Positions 6,470-13,828 of a stretch of DNA of 18,006 nt are shown here, piece by piece; position 1 is the first letter of the stretch; each line of letters opens with the position of its first letter. The stretch lies in contig AQYM01000025.1 of the NCBI GenBank assembly GCA_000380705.1, positions 44,637 through 62,642 of the forward strand. The letters are read 5' to 3'. The notes below the pieces were generated by a model. That model was given only the letters and a program-made list of their open reading frames with translations, was not told the origin of the DNA and did no database searches. The stretch comes from Crenarchaeota archaeon SCGC AAA471-B05. GTDB taxonomy: Archaea; Thermoproteota; Thermoprotei; Gearchaeales; Gearchaeaceae. The position numbers and the translations under genes are program-made.

Positions 6470-6640
6470 ATGAGTAGTGTTATTAGTATTCGTATCCCCA
6501 AAGAACTAAAGGAAGAGATGGAAAAATACGATGTAAACTGGCCAGAATACATAAGAAATGCAATAGAAGAAAAAATAAAACAAGTTAAACGTGAAAGAGC
6601 AATAGAATTAATAAGCAAATTAAGTTGGGAAAATGAGTAG
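6470..6640 (+). CDS. vapB: VapB-type ribbon-helix-helix antitoxin
   Basis: This 56-residue gene begins at ATG 6470. The N-terminus SVISIRIPKELKEEMEKY is a ribbon-helix-helix start: the strand at 3-9 pairs with a second subunit and enters the DNA major groove. A second helix follows (WPEYIRNAIEEKIKQV, 24-39). The charged tail with LISKLSW is the kind of segment that wraps the toxin active site. Its stop codon overlaps the toxin start by 8 bases (ATGAGTAG), typical of translationally coupled toxin-antitoxin genes. It should neutralise VapC and repress the operon. It is short, so it is easy to miss in automated annotation. Confidence 0.85.
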   Translation: MSSVISIRIPKELKEEMEKYDVNWPEYIRNAIEEKIKQVKRERAIELISKLSWENE

Positions 6641-7037
6641 AAAAATATTTGATAAATTTGTTTTAGATAAAAACGTTATAATCCAATTATTTTATAAAAA
6701 CGATAAAGCCATCGAGCTTTTTAAGTCTTTTGCCAAGGGAAAAATAGAGTTGTTTGTTTCTTCTGAAGCATTTATTCATTCAATAGAAGAGTTGGCATTA
6801 AAAAATAAAAAGGTAAACTTGAAGGAAGCTATTACAGCTCTTTACTCTTTAAATCTTAACATTGTTTTCCCAGTTGAAAAAGATCTAATTGAATCAATTG
6901 AAATTAGTAAAAATTTTAATATAAGCTTAGAGCAAGCGTTAAATATAGCAATATCTAATAGAATAGGTGCAACATATGTTACTTTTGATAAAATTCCTGA
7001 AGAATTAAAAAATTTAGCTCCAATCGAAATACTTTAA
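6633..7037 (+). CDS. vapC: VapC-type PIN-domain toxin ribonuclease
   Basis: This 134-residue PIN domain follows and overlaps vapB. Acidic residues expected to bind Mg2+ are Asp12 (FVLDKNVI), a glutamate in the helix SIEELAL (Glu52 or Glu53), Glu100 (ISLEQALNIAIS) and Asp119 (VTFDK). In most PIN toxins the third position is aspartate; here it is glutamate, a change tolerated in some archaeal members. Length is normal. PIN toxins cut RNA, often tRNA or rRNA, and are held inactive by the antitoxin. The pilin-like gene follows after 26 bases with its own TATA-like box inside the 3' end of vapC. Confidence 0.85.
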   Translation: MSRKIFDKFVLDKNVIIQLFYKNDKAIELFKSFAKGKIELFVSSEAFIHSIEELALKNKKVNLKEAITALYSLNLNIVFPVEKDLIESIEISKNFNISLEQALNIAISNRIGATYVTFDKIPEELKNLAPIEIL

Positions 7038-7041
7038 TATT
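7033..7041 (+). promoter_or_regulatory. TATA-like box of the pilin-like gene
   Basis: TTTAATATT is centred 27 bases before the ATG at 7064 and overlaps the vapC stop codon. This suggests the pilin-like gene is transcribed separately from vapBC. Confidence 0.4.
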
Positions 7042-7063
7042 TTCAAAATATTTTTTATCATAT

Positions 7064-7555
7064 ATGAAAAAAGCTATAAGTCCAATAATTGCAACTCTTG
7101 TCCTTATAGTAATCGTGGTAATCTCAGCTTTCATAATTTACGTTGCCGTTAGTGGATTTATAAAACCCCAAGTTAATCCTAGAATTAATATTGTAGGTAA
7201 AGCTATAACTAGCGAAGAAGGGAAAAAAGGTATAGTTATAGTTACCATAGTAAATACAGGTGATGTGCCTTTAAAAATAAGATACTTAAAGGTTTTAGAT
7301 CCTGGTGTTACAGGTCCTGTTTGTTATTATGAAGTTAAAAATGTAGTTAACTCAGGAATCAGCGATTCTGGTTTTTCATATTTAATTTTAGGAGAGCCTG
7401 AGATTCCTCCATTACAATCCTTTGACTTGGTTTTTGCTTTAAGACCTACGTTAGGAAATCTTATAGATAAAATTATCATTTTAAACGTTATAGTTTACAC
7501 TCCGCAAAATACTGAATTTGTACAGCTAGCTTCATTTAAATACCAGCCAATATAA
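7064..7555 (+). CDS. Archaeal type IV pilin-like protein
   Basis: This 163-residue protein begins MKKAISPIIATLVLIVIVV, a class III signal peptide. A prepilin peptidase (PibD-like) should cut between Ala4 and Ile5, leaving the hydrophobic helix (5-31) as the filament core or anchor. This N-terminus is the archaeal type IV pilin (PF07790-like) hallmark. Residues 40-163 form a beta-rich extracellular domain, including VIVTIVNTGDVPLKIRYL (58-75), a pattern common in such pilins. It may form an adhesion or uptake pilus or be a pseudopilin anchored at the surface. No pilus ATPase or membrane platform gene is nearby. The stop codon overlaps the start of the NUDIX gene by one base (TAATG). Confidence 0.85.
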   Translation: MKKAISPIIATLVLIVIVVISAFIIYVAVSGFIKPQVNPRINIVGKAITSEEGKKGIVIVTIVNTGDVPLKIRYLKVLDPGVTGPVCYYEVKNVVNSGISDSGFSYLILGEPEIPPLQSFDLVFALRPTLGNLIDKIIILNVIVYTPQNTEFVQLASFKYQPI

Positions 7556-7998
7556 TGGAAGTAAAGCCTACTCCGACTGTAGGAGCGTTGATAGTAAATA
7601 AAGAAGGAAAAATATTATTAATTCGCTCTTATAAATGGCTTAACGGTAAATACAGTGTGCCAGGAGGTCATATAGAACCATATGAAAGAATAGAAGAAGC
7701 AATAAAAAGGGAAGTAAAAGAAGAAGTAGGATTGGATGTTGAAGTAAAGGAGTTATTATTAATACAGCAAGTTATAAATCCTAAAGAATTTTACGATAAA
7801 AAAAGGCATTTTATATTTTTTGATTTTCTTTGTTTTTCAAAAAACGATGAAGTTAAAATAGATAATAGAGAAATACAAGATTTTATATGGGTAAAACCTG
7901 AAGAAGCTTTAAATTACGATTTAGAAGAATATACAAGAAATTTAATAAATAAGTATTTAAGATATTTAAAAGGAGAAAGAAATACTGAGCTAGTTTAA
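7555..7998 (+). CDS. NUDIX hydrolase
   Basis: This 147-residue protein contains a complete Nudix box, G-x5-E-x7-R-E-x2-E-E-x-G-L, running from Gly38 (GGHIEPYE) to Leu60 (REVKEEVGL). The key residues are Arg52, Glu53, Glu56 and Glu57, which bind Mg2+. Preceding strands (TVGALIVNKEGKILLIRS) and the downstream FIWVKPEEAL are also typical. It hydrolyses a nucleoside diphosphate linked to another group; the substrate (oxidised dNTP, ADP-ribose or other) cannot be told. Translation is coupled to the pilin-like gene through TAATG, although a functional link is not obvious. It converges on the DUF763 gene with a shared TTAA at the stops. Confidence 0.93.
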   Translation: MEVKPTPTVGALIVNKEGKILLIRSYKWLNGKYSVPGGHIEPYERIEEAIKREVKEEVGLDVEVKELLLIQQVINPKEFYDKKRHFIFFDFLCFSKNDEVKIDNREIQDFIWVKPEEALNYDLEEYTRNLINKYLRYLKGERNTELV

Positions 7999-9107
7999 TA
8001 TATTTCGAGCAAAGCTAATCTTTTCAAAGCTAACAATTTTTGATTATCCCCTATATTTGCCCTTTGAATTGCATCCCTAAATATTTCGATCGTTTTTCTA
8101 TAAGTTCTTTTGTTCACTGGATATGGAACACCATCCTTTCCTCCATGAGCAAAGGTATACTTTACAGGATCTCTCCAAGAAGCTGGTGTTCCAAATACTA
8201 TCTCAGAAACAAGCGCAAGAGCTCTTATGGTAGAAGGTCCTACACCGTAAAATTCGACAATTTCGATGTATTTTTTTGGCTTTTTTTCATAAATCTCCTT
8301 CAAAGCCTTCCAATTTATCTCCCTTGGCATCATATAATGTGGAATTTTATTTTGTCCATGACTTTCTAACCACTTGTCCAAAGGTCCAGAAACACATTCC
8401 TTTATACTTCTTTGTATTTTATTTATTCCTTCATTAACTAGATCAACGCATGCTTTTCTATTTTCTTCACTTTCCTTTGCTACCATATTTAATACTTTTT
8501 CCTTTACAACATCGCTTACTATTGAAGTATGAGGTTCGTTTACAAAATCTTTCACATTTTCATCTAACCAATGGTATCTCCTTGCAGTTAAATCCTGTAA
8601 ATTCATTCCTTGTTGTACAACAGCCCATTTCCCTTTGTAATCTATAAATATTGTATGATGGTAAAGTTGATATCCAGCCTGTATTAATGAATTATCTATT
8701 TTAGCTACGATTCTACTTATATATTTATATTTTGATATTCTTTCTTCATCGAAGTTGAATTTTCTTAATCCATTAAGTTCTTCCAAAGTTTCTCTAGACT
8801 TTTTACCTTTGCCTCCTGCTACAAATATTCCCAAATCATTTTCTTTAAAAACTTCCTTTAATACTCCTGTTAAAACCGTTGTTACACCTGAAGAATGCCA
8901 ATCGTAACCTAAAACACATCCAAAAGATTGGAACCAAAAAGTATCTGAAATCCTTCTTAAAAATTCTTCCGTTCCATATTCCTTTATTATTATGCTACAT
9001 ACTTCTTTGCCCAATTCTTTCATTAATTTTATTAACCAATAAGGTGCTCTACCTTCATGTAACGGAAGATCGGTTGTGAATGTCCTTTTTATTTTTATTC
9101 CTTCCAC
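7995..9107 (-). CDS. DUF763 family protein
   Basis: This 370-residue protein matches the DUF763 family (COG1415), whose role is not established. Family segments are TTDLPLHEGRAPYWL (11-25), FWFQSFGCVLGYDWHSSG (57-74), FVAGGKGKKSRET (95-107), and WAVVQQGMN then ARRYHW (161-180). Near the C-terminus, VEFYGVGPSTIRALALVSEI (284-303) looks like a helix-hairpin-helix DNA-binding element, and YTFAHGGKDGVPYPV (317-331) is a further conserved patch. The Asp, His and Ser cluster in YDWHSSG could be catalytic, but that is a guess. Its promoter faces away from that of the TIP49-like ATPase across an 86-base gap. A role in DNA or RNA transactions is likely from the helix-hairpin-helix only. Confidence 0.88.
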   Translation of the reverse strand: MEGIKIKRTFTTDLPLHEGRAPYWLIKLMKELGKEVCSIIIKEYGTEEFLRRISDTFWFQSFGCVLGYDWHSSGVTTVLTGVLKEVFKENDLGIFVAGGKGKKSRETLEELNGLRKFNFDEERISKYKYISRIVAKIDNSLIQAGYQLYHHTIFIDYKGKWAVVQQGMNLQDLTARRYHWLDENVKDFVNEPHTSIVSDVVKEKVLNMVAKESEENRKACVDLVNEGINKIQRSIKECVSGPLDKWLESHGQNKIPHYMMPREINWKALKEIYEKKPKKYIEIVEFYGVGPSTIRALALVSEIVFGTPASWRDPVKYTFAHGGKDGVPYPVNKRTYRKTIEIFRDAIQRANIGDNQKLLALKRLALLEIY

Positions 9108-9126
9108 TAAATATATTAATATACAG

Positions 9127-9136
9127 ATTTAAAATA
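9127..9136 (-). promoter_or_regulatory. TATA-like box of the DUF763 gene
   Basis: On the minus strand this is TATTTTAAAT, centred about 25 bases before the ATG at 9107, with no Shine-Dalgarno before the start. Confidence 0.4.
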
Positions 9137-9160
9137 ATAATTTTCTTATATTATAAAACT

Positions 9161-9170
9161 TTTTAAATAA
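9161..9170 (+). promoter_or_regulatory. TATA-like box of the TIP49-like gene
   Basis: TTTTAAATAA is centred about 28 bases before the ATG at 9194. The downstream lyase gene is probably driven from the same promoter. Confidence 0.45.
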
Positions 9171-9193
9171 GAAATTAATAATATTTTTACTGT

Positions 9194-10555
9194 ATGGGAA
9201 TAAAAATTGAAGAAGTAACTGGTCCAAGACTTGAAAGGATTTCTTTACACAGTCATATAAGAGGTTTAGGTATAAGAGATGGAAAAGTACAATTTATAGC
9301 AGATGGATTCGTTGGTCAAACAGAAGCAAGAGAAGCAGCTTATTATATAACAAAGTTAATTAAGGCAGGAAGATTTGGAGGAAAAGGTGTTTTGTTGGTG
9401 GGACCTCCTGGAACTGGAAAGACAGCTTTAGCTATAGGAATTGCAAGAGAGCTGGGTTTAGATACGCCATTTGTTCAGCTTTCAGGAGCTGAAGTATTTA
9501 GCTTAGAAGTTAAAAAAACTGAATTTTTAACTAGAGCTTTAAGAAGAAGTATAGGAATAAGGATAAGGGAAATCAGAAAGGTTTATGAAGGAGTTGTTAA
9601 AAAAATAGACTACAGATATGGCAAACATCCTTATAATCCCTATGCTCAAATACCTGTTTCTGCTACTATTACATTAAGAACAAAAAGCGAAGAAAAAACT
9701 TTACGTGTTCCTGCAGAAATTACCCAACAACTTGTTGAATATAATGTTGATGTAGGAGATGTGATATGGATAGACGAAGAGACAGGTAGAGTATTTGTTC
9801 AAGGTAAAACTGAAGAAGAAGGAGCTGAAACCTATGATATTTACGTAAGAAGGAAAATAGATGTACCAAGTGGTCCAGTTTATAAAGATAAGGAAATTGT
9901 TAGAAACTTTACTTTGCATGATTTGGATGTAATAAATGCAAGACAACAAGGATTAATGAGTATGTTATTATTTGGAATATCAGGTGAAGAAAAGGAAATA
10001 CCTTTGGAAGTTAGAAAATCCGTTGACGAGTTTGTACAAAAAACCATAAATGAAGGAAAAGGAGAGCTAATACCTGGTGTTTTATTTATAGATGATGCCC
10101 ATATGCTCGACATAGAAACATGGGCATTCCTTTCAAGAGCGATGGAAAGCGAACTTATGCCAATATTGATTTTAGCTACAAACAGAGGATTTACAAAAAT
10201 TAGAGGTACAGATATTGAATCTCCCCACGGAATACCTTTGGATATGCTTGATAGACTTATTATTATAAAAACTAGAAGTTATTCAAGGGAAGAAATAAGA
10301 GAAATACTCAAAATAAGAGCTAAGGAAGAAAAAGTAGAAATGGAAGATAAAGTTTTAGATTATTTAGCTGATATAGGGGTAGAAAATAGTTTAAGATATG
10401 CTGTACAATTATTAGCACCTTCCTATATTAGAGCAAAAGAACTTGGCAAAAATAAAATAACTATAGAGGATGTTGAAGCAGTAAGAAAACTTTTCATTAG
10501 CGTCAAAGAAAGTGTGGAATATATAAAGGAACAAGAAAAATTATTCTTAAGATAA
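9194..10555 (+). CDS. TIP49/RuvB-like AAA+ ATPase (archaeal RuvBL homologue)
   Basis: This 453-residue protein is the archaeal counterpart of eukaryotic RUVBL1/RUVBL2 (Pontin/Reptin), hexameric AAA+ ATPases used in chromatin remodelling and complex assembly. Walker A is GPPGTGKTA (70-78). Residues about 120-285 hold the inserted OB-fold domain that separates this family from bacterial RuvB. Walker B is VLFIDDAHMLD (296-306), with DDAH in place of the eukaryotic DEVH. Sensor 1 is ATNRG (328-332), and sensor 2 includes Arg401 in SLRYAVQLLAPS. GTDIESPHGIPLDMLDRL (338-355) is a family signature. Length is full. What the archaeal protein acts on is poorly known. The lyase gene follows four bases after the stop, and DUF763 is divergent. 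Confidence 0.95.
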   Translation: MGIKIEEVTGPRLERISLHSHIRGLGIRDGKVQFIADGFVGQTEAREAAYYITKLIKAGRFGGKGVLLVGPPGTGKTALAIGIARELGLDTPFVQLSGAEVFSLEVKKTEFLTRALRRSIGIRIREIRKVYEGVVKKIDYRYGKHPYNPYAQIPVSATITLRTKSEEKTLRVPAEITQQLVEYNVDVGDVIWIDEETGRVFVQGKTEEEGAETYDIYVRRKIDVPSGPVYKDKEIVRNFTLHDLDVINARQQGLMSMLLFGISGEEKEIPLEVRKSVDEFVQKTINEGKGELIPGVLFIDDAHMLDIETWAFLSRAMESELMPILILATNRGFTKIRGTDIESPHGIPLDMLDRLIIIKTRSYSREEIREILKIRAKEEKVEMEDKVLDYLADIGVENSLRYAVQLLAPSYIRAKELGKNKITIEDVEAVRKLFISVKESVEYIKEQEKLFLR

Positions 10556-10559
10556 AAAT

Positions 10560-12041
10560 TTGGACCATATATTAATAACAGGCGAGGAATTAACAATTAA
10601 AAAGTTAGTCGATTTCGCTTTATTTAATAAAAAGATAAAAATAGAGGAAAAAGTTTACGAGAAAATAAAAACTAGTAGAGAAAAATTGGAGAAAAAAATA
10701 AAGAAGGGAGAAAAACTTTACGGCATTACAACAGAAGTAGGAGCATTGTTGAATTTAGCAAGAGAAACAAATAGTTCAGCTGAATTAAATTTGGTAAAAA
10801 GTCATGCTATAGCATTAGGAGATTTTACTAGCAAAGAAGTTGCAAAGGCAACATTGTTAGTTTTAATAAATCAACTTTCAAGCGGTTTTAGTTCAATCTC
10901 ACTTGAAACATTTAATAGATTAATAGAGATTGCAAACAAAAATATATATCCTTTGATCCATAAATCAGGAAGTCTAGGTGCAAGTGGAGATCTAATTCCT
11001 TTATCTGATTTGGCACTTATAATTACAGGTGAAGGTTTAATTGAATTCGAAGGAAAAATCGTAAAATCAAAGGAAATATTGGGTGAGTATGAATTAAAAT
11101 TAGGAGATGCCATATCCTTAATAAATTCCACGGCTTATTCCACCGCTTCTTTAGCTTTAAGTATATATAATTTTAAATCCATACTTGATTTATCATGCTT
11201 CATAACATCCTTGATTATGGAAGCTTTGAAAAGCAATTCTTCGCCTTTTAAAATCGAAACCCTTTCTGTAAAGAAACATACTGAACAAATAATTGTAGGT
11301 AATTACATATTAAAAATATTGGAAGGAAGCAAACTCATAGATTCCGATAAAACTAATGTACAAGATCCTTACTCGATAAGATGCGTCCCACAAATTTTTT
11401 CAGCGGTCAAATCCAACATAGATTATTGTGAATATATAGTTATGAGGGAAATGAACTCCTTTAGTGGTAATCCTGTTATATATAAAGATGAAATATATTA
11501 TGGAGGAAACTTTCATGCCCAATTATTGGCAAATGCCGCAGATTTACTAAAGATTTCCGCATCAAATATGGCATTTTTAAGCGAAAGAAAAATAAACAGA
11601 TTGTTAAACCCAAATTTAAATAAAAATTTACCCCCATTCTTAGCAACGAAAGGAATAGGTTTGATGATTTGCCAATATTTAACCGCTTATTATGTAAATA
11701 AGATTAGAGTTTTGGCAACTCCTTCATCAATTGTATCCCTATCCACCAGTGCAGATCAGGAAGATTTCGTTAGCATGTCAGGAAATGCTGTGAATGATTT
11801 GGAAAAATGCATAGATGCTTTAAGAATTATTTGTTCAATTGAAACATTATGTGCTTATGAGGCGGTAAAATTTAGAGGACCTGAACTTTTAGGAAAGGGA
11901 ACAAAGTTATATTATAATTTGATTGATGAAAAAATAAAGGAACTTAATAATATAAATGAAAAGATAGAAAATATTTATAAAAATTTTAATTACTTTATAG
12001 AGGAATTAAGAAAGGAATTCGGATCATTATTTACTGAATGA
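10560..12041 (+). CDS. hutH: Histidine ammonia-lyase family protein (MIO enzyme)
   Basis: This 493-residue protein belongs to the aromatic amino acid lyase family. Ala141-Ser142-Gly143 in GSLGASGDLIPLSDL forms the self-made MIO electrophile. Residues matching the Pseudomonas putida histidase active site are Tyr54, His82 (KSHA), Asn189, Gln268, Tyr271 and Arg274 (QDPYSIR), Phe318 (GGNFH) and Glu401 (DQEDFVSM). Together these favour histidine, giving urocanate and ammonia. The loop after Tyr54 is YGITTEVG, while histidases have YGINTGFG, so activity or substrate may differ. The start must be TTG at 10560, because the frame has no earlier ATG and TTG lies four bases after the TIP49-like stop. 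No urocanase or other hut gene is in the window. Confidence 0.87.
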   Translation: MDHILITGEELTIKKLVDFALFNKKIKIEEKVYEKIKTSREKLEKKIKKGEKLYGITTEVGALLNLARETNSSAELNLVKSHAIALGDFTSKEVAKATLLVLINQLSSGFSSISLETFNRLIEIANKNIYPLIHKSGSLGASGDLIPLSDLALIITGEGLIEFEGKIVKSKEILGEYELKLGDAISLINSTAYSTASLALSIYNFKSILDLSCFITSLIMEALKSNSSPFKIETLSVKKHTEQIIVGNYILKILEGSKLIDSDKTNVQDPYSIRCVPQIFSAVKSNIDYCEYIVMREMNSFSGNPVIYKDEIYYGGNFHAQLLANAADLLKISASNMAFLSERKINRLLNPNLNKNLPPFLATKGIGLMICQYLTAYYVNKIRVLATPSSIVSLSTSADQEDFVSMSGNAVNDLEKCIDALRIICSIETLCAYEAVKFRGPELLGKGTKLYYNLIDEKIKELNNINEKIENIYKNFNYFIEELRKEFGSLFTE

Positions 12042-12593
12042 TTTCCTAAATAAAAAAATAATTAGTAAAAATATAACTAAAATTAACGATAAATATAATG
12101 AAATAGAAAATATAGGATTAATTACTCTTAATGGAAAAACAATAATAAAAGAAAAAGAAACAATAATAAAAGAAAAAGAAATTATAATAAATTCAAAAAA
12201 TAATTTTCTTTTAATAATATTTTTTATTATTTTCTTATCTTCTTTGCACATTATTTTATAGTTAATAAGAATTTTATTAATTTTTATTATAAAAGAAGAT
12301 AAACTATGAAATAATATTAAAATAGAAATAAATAGTAACAGTAAAAAAATATTATTTATAAAATTTATAATTAATATAAAAAAATTTAAAGATAAAATAA
12401 ATAAAGAAAAATTAAACAAAAAATCCATATTTAAAAAAATATTTAAAAAATAAATAGATAATGAAAGTAAAATAAATATTAAAGAATTAAATAAATTATC
12501 TAAAAATATGTTAATAAAAATATTAATAGAAATATATAAAATAAATAAAATATGAATTAAATTGTTTATTATTACCTTAGATATTTGTTCCAT
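12027..12593 (-). CDS. Very AT-rich polytopic membrane protein at the end of the MoxR operon
   Basis: The frame is open from 12644, but I favour the ATG at 12593, which gives 188 residues starting just before the first helix and overlaps the DUF58 gene by only 22 bases. The upstream ATG (205 residues) would overlap it by 73. About six or seven hydrophobic helices are made almost only of Ile, Leu, Phe, Ser and Asn, with one hydrophilic loop containing MCKEDKKIIKNIIKRK. A 21-base perfect tandem repeat encodes SFSFIIV twice. The family is not recognised. Haloarchaeal moxR operons also carry a polytopic membrane protein, so it may be an analogue. The 3' end overlaps the lyase gene by 15 bases. 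Confidence 0.7.
   Translation of the reverse strand: MEQISKVIINNLIHILFILYISINIFINIFLDNLFNSLIFILLSLSIYFLNIFLNMDFLFNFSLFILSLNFFILIINFINNIFLLLLFISILILFHSLSSFIIKINKILINYKIMCKEDKKIIKNIIKRKLFFEFIIISFSFIIVSFSFIIVFPLRVINPIFSISLYLSLILVIFLLIIFLFRKSFSK
12140..12181. repeat. Perfect 21-base tandem duplication, two copies
   Basis: The unit runs from 12140 to 12160 and is copied exactly at 12161-12181. It is in frame in the minus-strand membrane protein and duplicates seven residues (SFSFIIV) in a helix. A degenerate third copy may follow. Replication slippage in AT-rich DNA is the likely origin. Confidence 0.85.
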
Positions 12594-13828
12594 ACTTTGG
12601 CAATTTTCTTTATCTCCAAGTTCAAAGGTTTTCTTAAATCCCATTCAACTACCATGGAGTATCTTCTAAGTAAGCTAGCTATACTTTCCCTTTCCATCTT
12701 TAATATTCTTTCATAAAGATAATCTGCTTTAAAATTAGGTAATGGAGAGGGAATTATTGTTATTATCTGATAACCCCTAAGATAGAGTTCTGCAATTGAA
12801 TATAAGACATCCAAGTCTATAGCAGGAGTTACGATAAATATTCGAGTTGTTACAGGAAATACTATTTTCACATATTCATTTAATATTCTGATATCCACTT
12901 GAGAACCTGTTTTTGATTCAAGAATAACTAAAAGCATTTTATCAAATTGTTTTTTACCAAATCCCAAAGGAATTTTATAAATAAAATCTCCTAGAATTAA
13001 TAATCCTAGACGGTGTCTTTCCTTTAAAAGATTATAAGAAAGAAAAATGGATGCACGTTTTATATAGGAAACTAAAGATAAACCGTCCATATTAACGTTA
13101 TTAACTTCTCTTAAATCGACTATAAGTAATGAATCACCTCCAAGTTCTGCGTGATAAACATTTTTCATTAACTTGTTGGTTTTTGCTGTAGCTTTCCAAT
13201 TTATTCTTCTTGTATATTCATTAGGTAATAACTCGCTAATTCCAAAAAATTCCAGGCCTACTCCAGTTTTTCTAGATAAATTTTCGCCTAACCAAAACCT
13301 TAGATGTTTAGATTTTACGTTTAATTTTTCAAAAAATTCATAAAAAGGATAAACTTTAATCTTAATTTTTTCATCAAAAAAATATTCTTTAAAGTAATTT
13401 CCTGAATAATCCATAAGTTGAACATTTAAAGGCCCAACTTCAAAACTCCCTATATCTAAAGGAGTTACAATATAATTCATTGATAATTTTTCCTTACCTT
13501 TTAATTCATACAACATTATATTTGAACCTTCGCTTAATGAAAGTTTCTCATGTAGTAGATCGTTTATAAATATTAAACAAGGATTTTCATCCCTATTCTC
13601 TATGGAAATTTTAACTGAAAAGCTATTTCCTTCTTGAATTAAACTTTCATCGTTTTCTCTTTTAACATTTATTTCCAATGGAATGCTTGGAGAAAAAATT
13701 AGGCTTAAAATAAAATAGCAAAATAACGGAAGAGAAGATATAATAAATAATGGTTCTCTTAAAAAAGTTCCGATAAAAATTAAGAAAATGATTATAAAAA
13801 CTGAAGCAAAAAACTTAAAAGAAAACAT
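12572..13828 (-). CDS. DUF58 membrane protein of the MoxR operon
   Basis: This 418-residue protein has two N-terminal membrane helices (about 6-22 and 27-46), then a beta-sandwich region (50-160) and the DUF58 core. The core begins GVGLEFFGISELLPNEYTRR (189-208) and continues INWKATAKTNKLMKN (209-223), the family signature. A von Willebrand A-like fold follows, starting LLIVDLRE (234-241); it has DLRE where metal-binding domains have DxSxS, so the metal site looks absent. DUF58 proteins accompany MoxR ATPases and are thought to be their partners or substrates at the membrane. Its ATG overlaps the moxR stop by one base (TAATG), indicating coupled translation. Confidence 0.93.
   Translation of the reverse strand: MFSFKFFASVFIIIFLIFIGTFLREPLFIISSLPLFCYFILSLIFSPSIPLEINVKRENDESLIQEGNSFSVKISIENRDENPCLIFINDLLHEKLSLSEGSNIMLYELKGKEKLSMNYIVTPLDIGSFEVGPLNVQLMDYSGNYFKEYFFDEKIKIKVYPFYEFFEKLNVKSKHLRFWLGENLSRKTGVGLEFFGISELLPNEYTRRINWKATAKTNKLMKNVYHAELGGDSLLIVDLREVNNVNMDGLSLVSYIKRASIFLSYNLLKERHRLGLLILGDFIYKIPLGFGKKQFDKMLLVILESKTGSQVDIRILNEYVKIVFPVTTRIFIVTPAIDLDVLYSIAELYLRGYQIITIIPSPLPNFKADYLYERILKMERESIASLLRRYSMVVEWDLRKPLNLEIKKIAKVWNKYLR

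Noticed and set aside
6436..6618. Open minus-strand frame of 60 codons
   Set aside because: It lies opposite vapB, which has a recognisable ribbon-helix-helix fold and a coupled overlap with vapC.
8040..9079. Three short plus-strand open frames opposite DUF763
   Set aside because: DUF763 has family motifs along its whole length; the antisense frames resemble no protein and have no promoter.
9701..10113. Short minus-strand open frames within the TIP49-like gene
   Set aside because: They are antisense shadows of a full-length conserved ATPase.
12594..12644. Upstream ATG (12644) as the start of the polytopic membrane protein
   Set aside because: It would add 17 residues read from inside the DUF58 C-terminus with no ribosome binding site; the ATG at 12593 begins just before the first helix. 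The choice is not certain.
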